From NCBI GenBank assembly GCA_036490515.1, contig DASXDU010000001.1:248001-312000 (forward strand): DNA of 64,000 nucleotides, in the 5' to 3' direction. The first letter of the stretch is position 1. Every line of letters starts with the position of its first letter. The stretch comes from Palsa-1150 sp036490515. GTDB lineage: Bacteria; Myxococcota_A; Polyangia; Polyangiales; Polyangiaceae. The notes under the pieces are model-generated. The model was not told the origin of the DNA. It saw only the letters and a list, made by a program, of their open reading frames with translations, and did not search any database. The translations under genes were made by a program, and so were the position numbers. Positions 17,905-28,807 of the stretch are shown piece after piece.

Positions 17905-18560
17905 GCCTCTCGCGCGAGAACCTGATCGACCTGATGGCGCTGGCCGACGGCGAGCTCGAGGGCGACGAGCGCGCCCGCGTCGAGAAGCTCGCGGCGGGGA
18001 GCGACGAGGCGCGTCACGTGGTCGAGGCGATGCAGGGGTCGGTGCTGGGCGACTGGCTCGACGAGATGAACGCCGGGAAGCTGGCGGCGGCCGACGGCAT
18101 CGCCGAGGCCGTGATGGCGAAGATCGCGGCCGACGCGACGGGGCAGACGGGCGGGCAGGGCGTCGTGCGCCTCGCGGACGCGCGCGCGAAGCGGTCGAAG
18201 GCGCCGCTCTACTTCGGGATGGGCGTGGGCGTGCTCGCGGTGGCGGCGGCCATCGCGCTCTACGCACGCTCGGGCGACGCGCCGGACGTGCCTCAGGCCC
18301 CCGTCGCGAGCGTGACGCCCCCGCCGCCCGCGCCGACGGCGCAGCCCGTCGTCGCGCCCGAGCCCACATCGTCGGCGCTGAACGAGGTCGCGCAGCAGGC
18401 GGCCAACGCGGGGCTCGGCGTGGAGGTCGACGAGATCGACTCGCCGGCGCACGACGTGACCGTCTTCGAGATCCCCGGCGTGGGCGTGGCGGCCGCGGCG
18501 GGGCAGGCTGCTCCCTCGAGCGTCGTCATCATGATCTCCGACGAGCCGGGGAAGCCGTGA
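17901..18560 (+). CDS. Single-pass anti-sigma factor (RseA-like organisation)
   Basis: This 219-residue protein is translationally coupled to the ECF sigma gene. The cytoplasmic part (~1-95) begins with LIDLMALADGELEGDE, the small N-terminal helix pattern seen in anti-sigma domains. I see no HxxxCxxC zinc motif, so it is not a ZAS-type factor. One membrane span (YFGMGVGVLAVAAAIALYA, ~100-118) is followed by a Pro/Ala-rich periplasmic segment and a globular end. Context and topology support an anti-sigma role; the sensed signal is unknown. Its stop overlaps the next gene as GTGA. Confidence 0.75.
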   Translation: MSLSRENLIDLMALADGELEGDERARVEKLAAGSDEARHVVEAMQGSVLGDWLDEMNAGKLAAADGIAEAVMAKIAADATGQTGGQGVVRLADARAKRSKAPLYFGMGVGVLAVAAAIALYARSGDAPDVPQAPVASVTPPPPAPTAQPVVAPEPTSSALNEVAQQAANAGLGVEVDEIDSPAHDVTVFEIPGVGVAAAAGQAAPSSVVIMISDEPGKP

Positions 18561-19051
18561 TCCGCGGCTCTCTCCTCGGGGCGGTGCCGTTCGCCGCCGT
18601 CGCCGCCTTCGGCGTCGCTGGAGTCACTCTCGCTGTCGCCGGGGCGGCCCGTGCGGCGGCCGGCCCGACCATCGAGCTCAGCGTCATCCAGGCAACGCAC
18701 ACCGACGGCGGCGTCGCGGTCGACCCGCAGATCCACGACCTGCCGCAGACGCAGGAGCCCTTCGCCCGGTACAACGTCTTCCGCCTCCTCGACCGCAAGC
18801 AGATGCCGCTCGACATGGCGAAGCCGGTCCTCTTCTCGCTGGTCAACGGGCGCACCGTCCAGATCCTCCTCGGGGGCGTCTCCGACGCGGCCGAGCGCCG
18901 CTACCAGCTCGAGGCGCACATCAGCGAGCCCGGCAAGGCGGACTTCCTCAAGGGCCTGCACGTGACCGCGAGCGAGAACCAGGCGTTCTTCGTCGGCGGG
19001 CAGAGCTACCAGGGCGGGACTCTCTTTCTCGAGCTGGTCGTTCGTCCGTGA
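18557..19051 (+). CDS. Secreted protein of unknown function in the sigma unit
   Basis: This 164-residue protein has a long N-terminal signal peptide (hydrophobic to ~residue 33, with ARAAAG near the likely cut). The mature part looks like a beta-rich domain with no family I recognise; it contains EPFARYNVFRLLDRKQMPL and a second half rich in short strands. No cysteines are visible in the mature part. The GTG at 18557 overlaps the anti-sigma stop, so the three genes form one translationally coupled unit. It could be the periplasmic partner of the anti-sigma factor or a target of the sigma factor. Confidence 0.65.
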   Translation: MIRGSLLGAVPFAAVAAFGVAGVTLAVAGAARAAAGPTIELSVIQATHTDGGVAVDPQIHDLPQTQEPFARYNVFRLLDRKQMPLDMAKPVLFSLVNGRTVQILLGGVSDAAERRYQLEAHISEPGKADFLKGLHVTASENQAFFVGGQSYQGGTLFLELVVRP

Positions 19052-19128
19052 AGCGCTGACGCACGAGCGGAGAGAAGAACACCGGGTTTTCGGCCCTTCC
19101 GGGGGCCTCGTGGTAACGAGGGGCTTCG

Positions 19129-20076
19129 ATGTTTTCCCGCAAGGCGGATGGTCCGCTCTCGGTGCAGATCCCGTCGTCCGCCGAGGACAGGCCGTCCTGG
19201 TCGCGCGTCGGCGTCATCGCCGCGGTCGGGTTCCTCGTCGGCGTGGCGTGGCCGAAGCTCGCCGGCGTGCGCATGGGGCCGAGCCTGCCGGAGTCCGCGT
19301 CGAGCGTCGCATCCAGCGCGCCCGGCGCGCCCGCGCCGGCGGAGGCACCGACCGGCGCCGCGGGCCCCGGCCCGTCTCCGTCCCCGACCGTCCCTGCCGT
19401 TGCCGCCACCCCCGTCGGCGGCGCCTCGGTCCCGGCGCCCTCCGCGGCCGCTCTCCCCGTCAGCGTGAGCGTCGGCCACGGCGTCGTCTTCGCGTGCAAG
19501 TCGTCCGACGGCGACGCGATGAAGGGCGGCGACTGCGGGTCGCTCCCCGGCCTCGACGGCATCGTCATGCCGCGCCTGCGCAAGCTCGCGGAGTGCCCGG
19601 ACGCGGCGGCAGCGAGCGGCAAGCTCCACCTCGTCGTCCACGTCGACTTCCCGCGCGGAGGCCTGCGCGTCGACCTCGGCAGGGGCCACGCCGTCAGCGC
19701 GCCCGAGGCGCTCCTCGCCTGCGCGAAGGAGGACATGAAGGACACGGCAGTCACCGGCGTCCAGCACGACAACCCGCGCTACAGCGTCGCGTACTCCGTC
19801 ACGTTCGCGGGCGGGGCCCCGGCGCCCGCGGCCGGCGTCGAGGGCGCCTCGCCGGCTGCGTCGCATGCGCCCTCGGCGGGGGACGGCTCGTCCGCGCAGA
19901 TCGTCTGGGAGGTCGCGATCATCCGCGACGCGCCGAAGACCGGCAAGGTCGTCGCGCGCCTCCAGCGCGGCACCGAGATCCACCTCGGCGCGCCGAAGGA
20001 CGGCTGGTACCCCGTGAAGTTCGGCGACGGCTTCGCGAGCGACGGCTTCGTCTACCGCGGCGCCATCGGGCGCTGA
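19129..20076 (+). CDS. Membrane-anchored protein with C-terminal SH3-like domain
   Basis: This 315-residue protein has an N-terminal anchor (~27-42, VGVIAAVGFLVGVAW), a Pro/Ala/Ser linker (~50-110), and a central domain with two cysteines close to DGDAMKGGDCGSLPG plus a short strand-rich region. The C-terminal ~65 residues resemble a bacterial SH3 domain: VAIIRDAPKTGKVVARLQRG, then GWYPVKFGDGFASDGFV. SH3b domains often bind peptidoglycan, so it probably works in the periplasm. It lies 77 bp after the secreted protein gene, with a 6-bp hairpin (CCTCGT 19106-19111 with ACGAGG 19116-19121) just upstream of its start. It may be a fourth member of the sigma unit. Confidence 0.65.
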   Translation: MFSRKADGPLSVQIPSSAEDRPSWSRVGVIAAVGFLVGVAWPKLAGVRMGPSLPESASSVASSAPGAPAPAEAPTGAAGPGPSPSPTVPAVAATPVGGASVPAPSAAALPVSVSVGHGVVFACKSSDGDAMKGGDCGSLPGLDGIVMPRLRKLAECPDAAAASGKLHLVVHVDFPRGGLRVDLGRGHAVSAPEALLACAKEDMKDTAVTGVQHDNPRYSVAYSVTFAGGAPAPAAGVEGASPAASHAPSAGDGSSAQIVWEVAIIRDAPKTGKVVARLQRGTEIHLGAPKDGWYPVKFGDGFASDGFVYRGAIGR

Positions 20077-20112
20077 GGCCCGCCGCCCGGGCCGGCGCGA
20101 ACGCAGGCGCGC

Positions 20113-20514
20113 TCAGAACGGAACGCCCTCGTCGGGCTCGCGCTCGTCGTCCGTCTCCGCCGCGTCGGTCGCGAACGGCTGCGTCTTCGCGCGGCCCTCG
20201 GCGTCGACCGCGAGCAGCTGCTCCACGCGCTTCTCCGCCGCGTCGAGCCGCTGCTGCGACACGCGCGAGAGCTTCACTCCCTCCTCGAAGAGCCGCAGCG
20301 ACTCCTCGAGCGGCATGTCGCCCTTCTCGAGCGTCTGCACGATCTCGCCGAGGCGCTTGATGGCCACCTCGAACGACGGGCCGCCCGCGGCCGACGCGGC
20401 CGACGTGGCCGACGTGGCCGACGTGGCCGACGTGGCCGGTGTGGCCGGCGTGGCCGGTGCCGGAGGTGACGGCGACGCGCCCGGCTCGGGCGGGGAGGGG
20501 CTCTTGCGGTTCAT
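20113..20514 (-). CDS. xseB: Exodeoxyribonuclease VII small subunit
   Basis: This is a 133-residue protein. The XseB core is clear at ~45-105: FEVAIKRLGEIVQTLEKGDMPLEESLRLFEEGVKL followed by a coiled helix. XseB helps XseA degrade single-stranded DNA. The ATG at 20514 is chosen over one 18 bases upstream. An unusual N-terminal extension (~residues 8-42) is low complexity, partly encoded by a 9-nt tandem repeat giving Ala-Thr-Pro and Ala-Thr-Ser triplets. The acidic tail is also extended. The large-subunit gene xseA is not in the window. Confidence 0.88.
   Translation of the reverse strand: MNRKSPSPPEPGASPSPPAPATPATPATSATSATSATSAASAAGGPSFEVAIKRLGEIVQTLEKGDMPLEESLRLFEEGVKLSRVSQQRLDAAEKRVEQLLAVDAEGRAKTQPFATDAAETDDEREPDEGVPF
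20392..20454. repeat. 9-nt tandem repeat inside xseB
   Basis: Seven units of CGACGTGGC or close variants run head to tail. On the coding strand they give repeated Ala-Thr-Ser or Ala-Thr-Pro triplets. The unit length keeps the reading frame, so copy-number change alters only the length of the N-terminal extension. Confidence 0.9.
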
Positions 20515-20574
20515 GGCGGACCCGGCGTCCATAGCACCGCGGCGCCGCGCGGGAACCCCTCGGAGGCCGTCGAG

Positions 20575-23081
<2,507 letters not shown>

Positions 23082-23085
<4 letters not shown>

Positions 23086-25094
23086 TTCTTCTCCGGCTTC
23101 GCGGGTGGGGCGGGCTGGGTCTTCTCGGGGAGCGGGGCCGCCGCGCGGGGTTGCCCGCTCAGCAGGACCGCGAAGCCCACACCTGCCGCGGCGCTCGGCT
23201 GCTGCTTCACCGCGTCCCACCCCACGGCCTCGGCCGCGTTCGTCCGGTGCGTGTACGTCGCGATCCGGTTGGCCACGAGGAGCGCTCGCTCGAGCGACGC
23301 GCGCTGCGCCTCCTCGGGCGTGCCGGGGCCCGGGCGCGCGCCCACGGCGAGCGTCCAGTCGGGCCGGCGATTGAGCTCGAGCGCGATCGCGCGGAGCGTC
23401 GTCGCGCTCTTCGGGTCGACGGCGAGCGTGTCGCCCGTGCCCGTGAAGAGCACCGGCTGCGCGACGCGCAGGACGACCGCGTTCTTCACGACGTCCACCG
23501 TCACGAGCGGCCGCCCGCCCTCGTCGGGACAGCCGTCGTCGTCCTTCACGCCGTTGAAGACCTCGGCCTCGTTCGGGCACTGGTCGACGTCGTTGTCGTA
23601 CGTGTCGCCGTCGCGATCGACGCTCGGGCAGCCGTTCTTCGTCGGGTCGGTCGACGGCTCGCCCTTCACGTGCGGGCACGCGTCGTCGTGGTCGGGGATG
23701 CCGTCGCCGTCGTCGTCCGGATCGGGGCAGCCGTCGAAGTCCTGGAAGCCGTCCTTGTCCTCGGGCTGGTCGGGGCACTTGTCCGCGTCGTCCGGGATGT
23801 CGTCGCTGTCGCGATCGTTCGACGTCGGCGGGCAGCCGTTCTTCTTCGGGTCGTCGCTCGGCGGGCCCTTCTCGGCGGGGCAGGCATCGACGGGATCGGG
23901 CACACCGTCGCCGTCGGTGTCGGGCGCGGGGCAGCCGTTCTTCTTCGGGTCGTTCCAGCGGACGCCGGGGACGAGCGGGCACGCGTCCTCGGTGTCGAGG
24001 ATGCCGTCGCCGTCGGCGTCGTCCTCGGGGCACCCGTCGTCGTCCTGGATGCCGTCCTTGTCCTCGGCCAGATCGGGGCACTCGTCCCGGTCGTCGGGGA
24101 TGCCGTCGCCGTCGCGGTCGTGCGCGCGCGGCGCCCAGCCGAGGGCGACGACGCCGCGCACCGCGGGAACGCCGAACGCGTGGTCGAGCCCCACGTCGAC
24201 GCCGGCGAGAATGAACGCGTCCTTGTAGTGGCCGAGCCCGACGCGGTCGTCGGCGGCGACGAGCACGGGCGACCCGGCGCCGAAGTCCGACGTGCCGGGC
24301 CCCGCGAACGCGCCGTGGAAGGCGAGCTCCCACGACTGGCGGTCGTCCTCGTCGAGCTTCGGGAAGACGCCCTTCGGCCGCAGCGTCGCGCCGATGGACC
24401 ACGGGATGACGTCGCCGAACGTGACGCCGCCGAGCGACGCGTCGGGCCAGGTGACGTCCTTCGTGCGGAGCGTGTAGCCGGCCGTAGCGCGGAGAGCGCC
24501 GACGCCGACCGCGTACTCGGCGAGGAGGCGCAAGGAGACGGTGGTCGACGCCTCGTCGAGGAAGCTCGCGCGATCGCCCGACGGGAGCTGCACGGCGCCG
24601 AGCGCGGCCAGCCCGAAGCCGAGCGGCACGCCGTGCGGATCGTTGCGCACGATGGTGCCCTTGCCGAGGATCGACACGTCGCCGATGCCCGCCGCCGGCA
24701 CGCGTCCGCCGCTGGCGACCGTGGCGGGCAGGCCGCTCGTCCCGTCCTGGAAGAGCAGGACCGGCACGTCGAGGCCGACTTCCGCGCGGTCGCCGAGGCC
24801 GAGGGCCGCCGTCACGTCGGTCGTGAGCTGGTGCCCGACGGGCCGGTAAACGACGGCGTTCGACGAGGCGTCGCGCAGCGCGACCGGCTCCTGCGCGTAC
24901 GAGAGCCAGGCCGCGACGTTCCACTCCCACGCCCCCGGCTCCTGCGTCGGCTCGAGGACGAGCCCCGCGGCGGGGTCGGGCGACGGCTTCCACGTGCGCG
25001 CGTCGAGCGACGGCAGCGTCTGCGCCGCGGCGGAGGAGGAGAGCAGGACGAGCGCGGCCGCGAGCGCCGGCGTGGTGCGGAAAGGGAAGGGCAT
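23082..25094 (-). CDS. OmpA-family protein with thrombospondin type 3 repeats
   Basis: This 670-residue outer-membrane-type protein has a signal peptide (ending SSSAAAQ, ~25). An N-terminal beta-rich domain (~30-335) probably spans the outer membrane. Around 340-530 is an array of calcium-binding type 3 repeats, each with DRDGDGIPDDRDECPD-like Asp-rich loops. The C-terminal OmpA-like domain (~540-650) is diverged: the GHTD motif that holds diaminopimelate appears as GARP, while the ERALLVANRI helix keeps its Arg. A Lys/Pro tail ends the protein. The ATG at 25094 is chosen for the signal peptide, though no clear ribosome-binding site precedes it. It is translationally coupled to the HEAT gene. 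Confidence 0.85.
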
Positions 25095-25336
25095 GAGCGG
25101 GAGGGGGAGTGGGCAGAGTAAGCGAGCCGGCGCCGGAGTGGCCACTGGGAGAACGAGGAGGAGAGGAGACGGAGCGGAGAGGGAGAGCCGCAAAGCCGCG
25201 AGGCCGCAAAGGGAGGGGGACCGGGCGCGGCGCGACGCCGTGCGGAAGGGCTGATCCGGGGCGGACGAGGGGCGCGCACGGGGGGGCGAGCGATGCGCAG
25301 GAGCGAGGATGGGGCGCGCAGGGGCCCGTGAACGAC

Positions 25337-25578
25337 GCGCCGGGGTGCGCGAGCGATGCGCGGAGGTGGGGATCGCGCGCGCCGGGGTGCGCGAGCGACG
25401 CGCGGAGGTGGGGATCGCTCGCGCCGGGGTGCGCGAGCGACGCGCGGAGGTGGGGATCGGTCGCGCCGGGGTGCGCGAGCGATGGGCGGGGGTGAGGATC
25501 GCGTGCGGCGGGGTGAGCGAACGATGCGCCGGGGTGAGGATCGCTCGCGGAGAGGTGCGCGAGCGATGCACGGTGCGG
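25337..25578. repeat. 42-bp direct-repeat array with hairpin-forming junctions
   Basis: Five and three-quarter units start at 25337, 25379, 25421, 25463, 25505 and 25547. The first four are nearly identical and the last two diverge. Each 42-mer is built from two related 21-bp halves. Unit junctions form hairpins with an 8-nt loop: 25415-25423 pairs with 25432-25440 (9 bp) and 25540-25549 with 25558-25567 (10 bp). The array lies 240-480 bp upstream of ompA. It is not a CRISPR because there are no unique spacers. Confidence 0.93.
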
Positions 25579-25770
25579 AGCGTCGCGGGCACCGGCGACC
25601 GCGAAGAGTGCTCCGGCCCGATCGAGGCGCGGGTGGAGGACGGCGAAAAATAGTTTCCCTGTCGTTTCCGTCACTTGGCCAGATCGATCCGTTTTTCTTC
25701 GTCGCGCGACGGCGAAAACCGGGATCGGGCGGGACTGTGTCTATAGGAGGGGAGAAAACGGCAGGCGCAA

Positions 25771-25790
25771 GCCCACGGTTCACCGTGGGC
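25771..25790 (+). promoter_or_regulatory. Stable hairpin in the leader of the small plus-strand gene
   Basis: GCCCACGG (25771-25778) pairs perfectly with CCGTGGGC (25783-25790) around TTCA, about 96 bp upstream of the start codon at 25887. It may be a leader structure. There is no T tail, so a terminator is less likely. Confidence 0.4.
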
Positions 25791-25886
25791 CCAGGCCCAA
25801 GGCACTCCCTGCCGGGAGCATTCCGCTCTCGTCGGTTCGCCGGTCAGGCGACGTGTGCGCCCCTCCCGGAAAGGAGAACAATTGTC

Positions 25887-26447
25887 ATGTCCAGCATTCC
25901 GATCCGATCCAGGGCGACGGCCTTGGCGGCACTGCAGGCGCTCGTCTCGGGCCTGCAGACGCAGTTCCCCAGCGGGCAGTTCACGTTGGAGAACACGCAG
26001 CTCAGCACGCAGGATCTCGTGACGCTCTTCCAGGGCGTCATCGACGCGATCCAGGCGCTGATCGCTGCGGAAGCGGCCTCCAAGGCGGCGGTGGCGAACG
26101 CGCGGAGCACGGTGGCGAAGGCGAGTCCGACGATCTCGGCTTTCCGGCGCAACCTGCTCTCGATGTTCGGCAACGCACCGACGGTGCTCGCGCTCTTCGG
26201 GCTGAAGCCTCTCAAGGCCAAGGCTCCGATGAGCACCGAGCAGCGGGCGGTCGCCGCGGCGAGGGCGAAGGCGACGCGCGTAGCGCGTGGGACTGTCAGC
26301 CGAAAGGCCAAGGCAGCCATCAAGGGCAACGTGACAGGCGTGCAAATCACGCCCATCACGGTGACCGTGACGCCGGATCCCGCGCCGACTGTGCAGCAGA
26401 CGGCGGCACCTCCGCCCGCTCCCACCACGGGAACGAGCGGGAAGTAG
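25887..26447 (+). CDS. Uncharacterised helical protein, 186 residues
   Basis: The ATG at 25887 follows a strong AAAGGAGA ribosome-binding site. Residues ~8-85 are predicted helices rich in Ala, Leu and Gln, with TALAALQALVSGLQTQ and TLFQGVIDAIQALIAAEAAS. A basic Ala/Lys/Arg region (~95-150, with KAKAPMSTEQRAVAAARAKA) resembles histone-like or DNA-binding tails, and the end is Pro/Thr-rich. There is no signal peptide or membrane span. I do not recognise the family. The good ribosome-binding site and different composition from its surroundings support a real, well-expressed gene. Confidence 0.7.
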   Translation: MSSIPIRSRATALAALQALVSGLQTQFPSGQFTLENTQLSTQDLVTLFQGVIDAIQALIAAEAASKAAVANARSTVAKASPTISAFRRNLLSMFGNAPTVLALFGLKPLKAKAPMSTEQRAVAAARAKATRVARGTVSRKAKAAIKGNVTGVQITPITVTVTPDPAPTVQQTAAPPPAPTTGTSGK

Positions 26448-26587
26448 CCGTCGTCGCGGTGCGCGCCGCCGCCCGGGGAGCCCGAGCACCTCCCCGCACG
26501 GGCGTCGAACGCGCAGACACGAAGGGGTCCGGGGGGCGCCACGAAGAGGGGCGCTCTCCGGGCCTCGCTCTTGATCGCGCCCGCCCG

Positions 26588-28801
26588 TCAGTTCGCCGCG
26601 TCTTCGCCCGCGCCCGCGCTCACGCCCGCGCCCGCGCTCGCGCCCGCGCCCGCGCTCGCGCCCGCGCCCGCGCCCGCGCCCGCGCTCACGCCCGCGCCCA
26701 CGCCCGCGCTCGCGCCCGCGCCCGCGCTCACGCCCGCGCTCGCGCCCACGCCCGCGCTCACGACCAGCGGCGCGGGCTCCTCGACGCGCTCGCCCACGCT
26801 CACGCGCTGCTTGCCCTGCCATCGCTTGATGGCGCCCGACAGGATCTCCCCGAGGAGCGTGCGGTAGTCGATCTTCGCGCCGTTCGCGATGAGACAGAGA
26901 TCGCTGTAGTCGGGCGTGAGGCCCGGCAGCGGGTTCACCTCGAGGACGTAGACCTTGCCGTCGGGCGCGATGCGCAGGTCGACGCGCGCGACGTCGCGGC
27001 AGCCGAGCGTCATGAACGTCGTACGGCAGGCCTTCTCGACGGCGCGGAGCTCGTCCTTCGTCAGGTTCGCGGGGCACTCGTAGCGGACGTGCTCGGGCCA
27101 GTGCTGCTTGCACTCGTAGTCGTAGACGGGCCGGTCGTGCTGCTTGAGGAACACGACCTCCATCGGCGGAAGGACGCGCGGCCGCTTCTCGCCGAGAAGG
27201 CCCACCGTGAGCTCGCGCCCGACGATGTACTCCTCGACGAGCGCCGGCTGCCCGTAGCGGTCGATGAGCTCGCGCGCGACCTCGCGCAGGCGCGCCTCGT
27301 CGTCGCAGACGCTCTTCTTCGAGATGCCCTTGCTCGTGCCCTCCTGGTTGGGCTTCACGATGACCGGGTAGCGGAAGGGGCGGAGCTTCTCGCGCCCCGT
27401 GACGAGCACCTGGAAGGCGGGCGTGTCGACGTCGACCAGCAGGCGCTTGGCGAGGGCCTTGTCGAGGCAGAGCGACAGCGTCGCCGAGTCGCTCCCGGTG
27501 TACGGGATGCCCCGGAGCTCGCAGAGGCTCGGCACCTGCGCCTCGCGGCTGCGGCCGGACATCCCCTCGGCGATGTTGAACACGACGTCCACGTTGCTCG
27601 CCATGAGCGCGCGCGGGAACTCCTGCGTCGCCTCGAGCGGCACGACGACGTGCCCGTGGCTCTCGATGGCGGTCGTGATCGCCTGGATGGTCTCCGGCTC
27701 GTCGTACTCGGCCTCGCGGTCGTCGCCCGCGCCCGAGTCGATGCGCTTCATGTTGAACGCGAGCCCGACGCGCAGGCTCGTGCGGCGCGCGCGCGGCGGG
27801 CGCGGCTTGGTCCCGTCGAGCATGGGCGTCAGGCCGTGCCGCTTCGCCGCCGACCGGAGGACCGCGAGGACGGTCGCGTCGTAGTCGAAGCCCGCGGCGC
27901 GCGTCGCGGCGAAGAGCGCGCCCTGCGCGTCGAAGCTCGGGATGGCGGTCGTCGAGAGGAACCAGACCTCGCCGTCGGGCGCGACGCGGAAGTTGAGCGC
28001 CGCGACGTCCCGCAGCGCGAACGCGGCGAGCGTGCGGTCGGCCAGATCGCGCAGGCGGTCGCCGACGTTCGGCGGGAGGCGGGCGGGCGCGCGCCGCTCG
28101 ACGAAGCGCGTGTCGAGGTTGGCGAGCTTGTAATCGAAGATCTCGAAGCGGCGCGGGTAGCCCGCGTCGACGATCGTCTCGACGGGCGCGAGGCGCGGCA
28201 GGCCCTCGACGAGCACGACACGCACGTCGACGCCGGGGACGTACCGCTCGACGAGCGCGCCGTCGGGGTACTTGGCGAGGAGCTCGTCGAGCACGCGCCC
28301 GAGCGCGAACGGGTCCTCGACCACGCTGTCTTGCCCGATGCCCTTGCTCGAGCCCTCGAAGTTCGGCTTCACGAGCACCGGGAAAGGCAGCTCGTCGAGG
28401 CCGCCGCTCTTGAGCATCTCGCGCGTGACGAACCGGCCGCGCGGGCTCGGCACGCCCCAGCCGGCGAGCTGCTTCTTCGTGAGGGCCTTGTCGAGCGTCA
28501 CCGTGAGCGTGTACGCGTCGCTCCCCGTCGACGGGATCCCGAGCTCCTCGAAGAGCGCCGGGTAGAAGGCGCGGCGCGACTTGCCGCGGTGCCCCTCGGC
28601 CAGGTTGAACACGATGTCGGGCGCGAACGCCTCGAGGCGCGTGACGAGCAGCGAGGCCGGCCCGGTCACGTCGACGGGCTCCACGCGGTGCCCCGCGCGC
28701 GCCAGCGCCCGCTCGACGCCCGCGATCGTCTCGGGCGGGTCGAACTCGGCTTCTTCCTCGGAGTCGGTGACGCGAAGGTTGTACGTCAGCGCGATGCGCA
28801 T
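26588..28801 (-). CDS. Tandem Ddl-like ATP-grasp protein with a degenerate first module
   Basis: This 737-residue protein is a head-to-tail duplication of a D-alanine--D-alanine ligase-like unit. Module 1 spans ~1-320 and module 2 ~340-665. Both keep FNLAEG/FNIAEG, the TGSD loop and LVKPN.EG.SKGI or IVKPN.EGTSKGI. Module 2 has the metal ligands Asp608, Glu621 and Asn623 (LEVNPLPG). In module 1 the same positions are Asn270, Ser283 and Thr285 (LSTTAIPS), so it should not catalyse. The C-terminal ~50 residues are a Gly-Ala-Ser repeat made by a hexanucleotide array. The substrate is not certain. The gene lies 6 bp after ribA on the same strand. Confidence 0.85.
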   Translation of the reverse strand: MRIALTYNLRVTDSEEEAEFDPPETIAGVERALARAGHRVEPVDVTGPASLLVTRLEAFAPDIVFNLAEGHRGKSRRAFYPALFEELGIPSTGSDAYTLTVTLDKALTKKQLAGWGVPSPRGRFVTREMLKSGGLDELPFPVLVKPNFEGSSKGIGQDSVVEDPFALGRVLDELLAKYPDGALVERYVPGVDVRVVLVEGLPRLAPVETIVDAGYPRRFEIFDYKLANLDTRFVERRAPARLPPNVGDRLRDLADRTLAAFALRDVAALNFRVAPDGEVWFLSTTAIPSFDAQGALFAATRAAGFDYDATVLAVLRSAAKRHGLTPMLDGTKPRPPRARRTSLRVGLAFNMKRIDSGAGDDREAEYDEPETIQAITTAIESHGHVVVPLEATQEFPRALMASNVDVVFNIAEGMSGRSREAQVPSLCELRGIPYTGSDSATLSLCLDKALAKRLLVDVDTPAFQVLVTGREKLRPFRYPVIVKPNQEGTSKGISKKSVCDDEARLREVARELIDRYGQPALVEEYIVGRELTVGLLGEKRPRVLPPMEVVFLKQHDRPVYDYECKQHWPEHVRYECPANLTKDELRAVEKACRTTFMTLGCRDVARVDLRIAPDGKVYVLEVNPLPGLTPDYSDLCLIANGAKIDYRTLLGEILSGAIKRWQGKQRVSVGERVEEPAPLVVSAGVGASAGVSAGAGASAGVGAGVSAGAGAGAGASAGAGASAGAGVSAGAGEDAAN
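26590..26761. repeat. Hexanucleotide array at the 3' end of the Ddl-like gene
   Basis: This ~170-bp array of GCGCCC, GCTCGC and CTCACG-type units encodes the Ala-Gly-Ser-Val tail of the minus-strand protein. Read on the minus strand it has the same GCGGGC/GTGAGC/GAGCGC vocabulary as the array at 22837-23060, so the two are related arrays in inverted orientation, about 3.5 kb apart. Confidence 0.9.
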
Positions 28802-28807
28802 CGAGCG

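Larger units (their letters stand above)
25095..25886. other. 792-bp intergenic region between ompA and the small plus-strand gene
   Basis: I see no gene here. Open frames across it arise from GC bias and the repeat array. It contains the 42-bp repeat array (25337-25578), a 12-bp palindrome CGTCGCGCGACG (25700-25711) flanked by T- and A-runs, and a hairpin at 25771-25790. It must carry the promoters of two divergent genes. Locally lower GC content around 25650-25760 and a TCTATAGG stretch (~25739-25746) could belong to the plus-strand promoter, but this is weak evidence. Confidence 0.7.

Noticed and set aside
25337..25578. A CRISPR array
   Set aside because: The 42-bp units are contiguous, with no unique spacers and no cas genes nearby.
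25309..25653. A plus-strand repeat protein encoded by the 42-bp units
   Set aside because: The frame has no ribosome-binding site, is open on both strands only because of the repeat's composition, and gives Arg-rich repeats with no start context.
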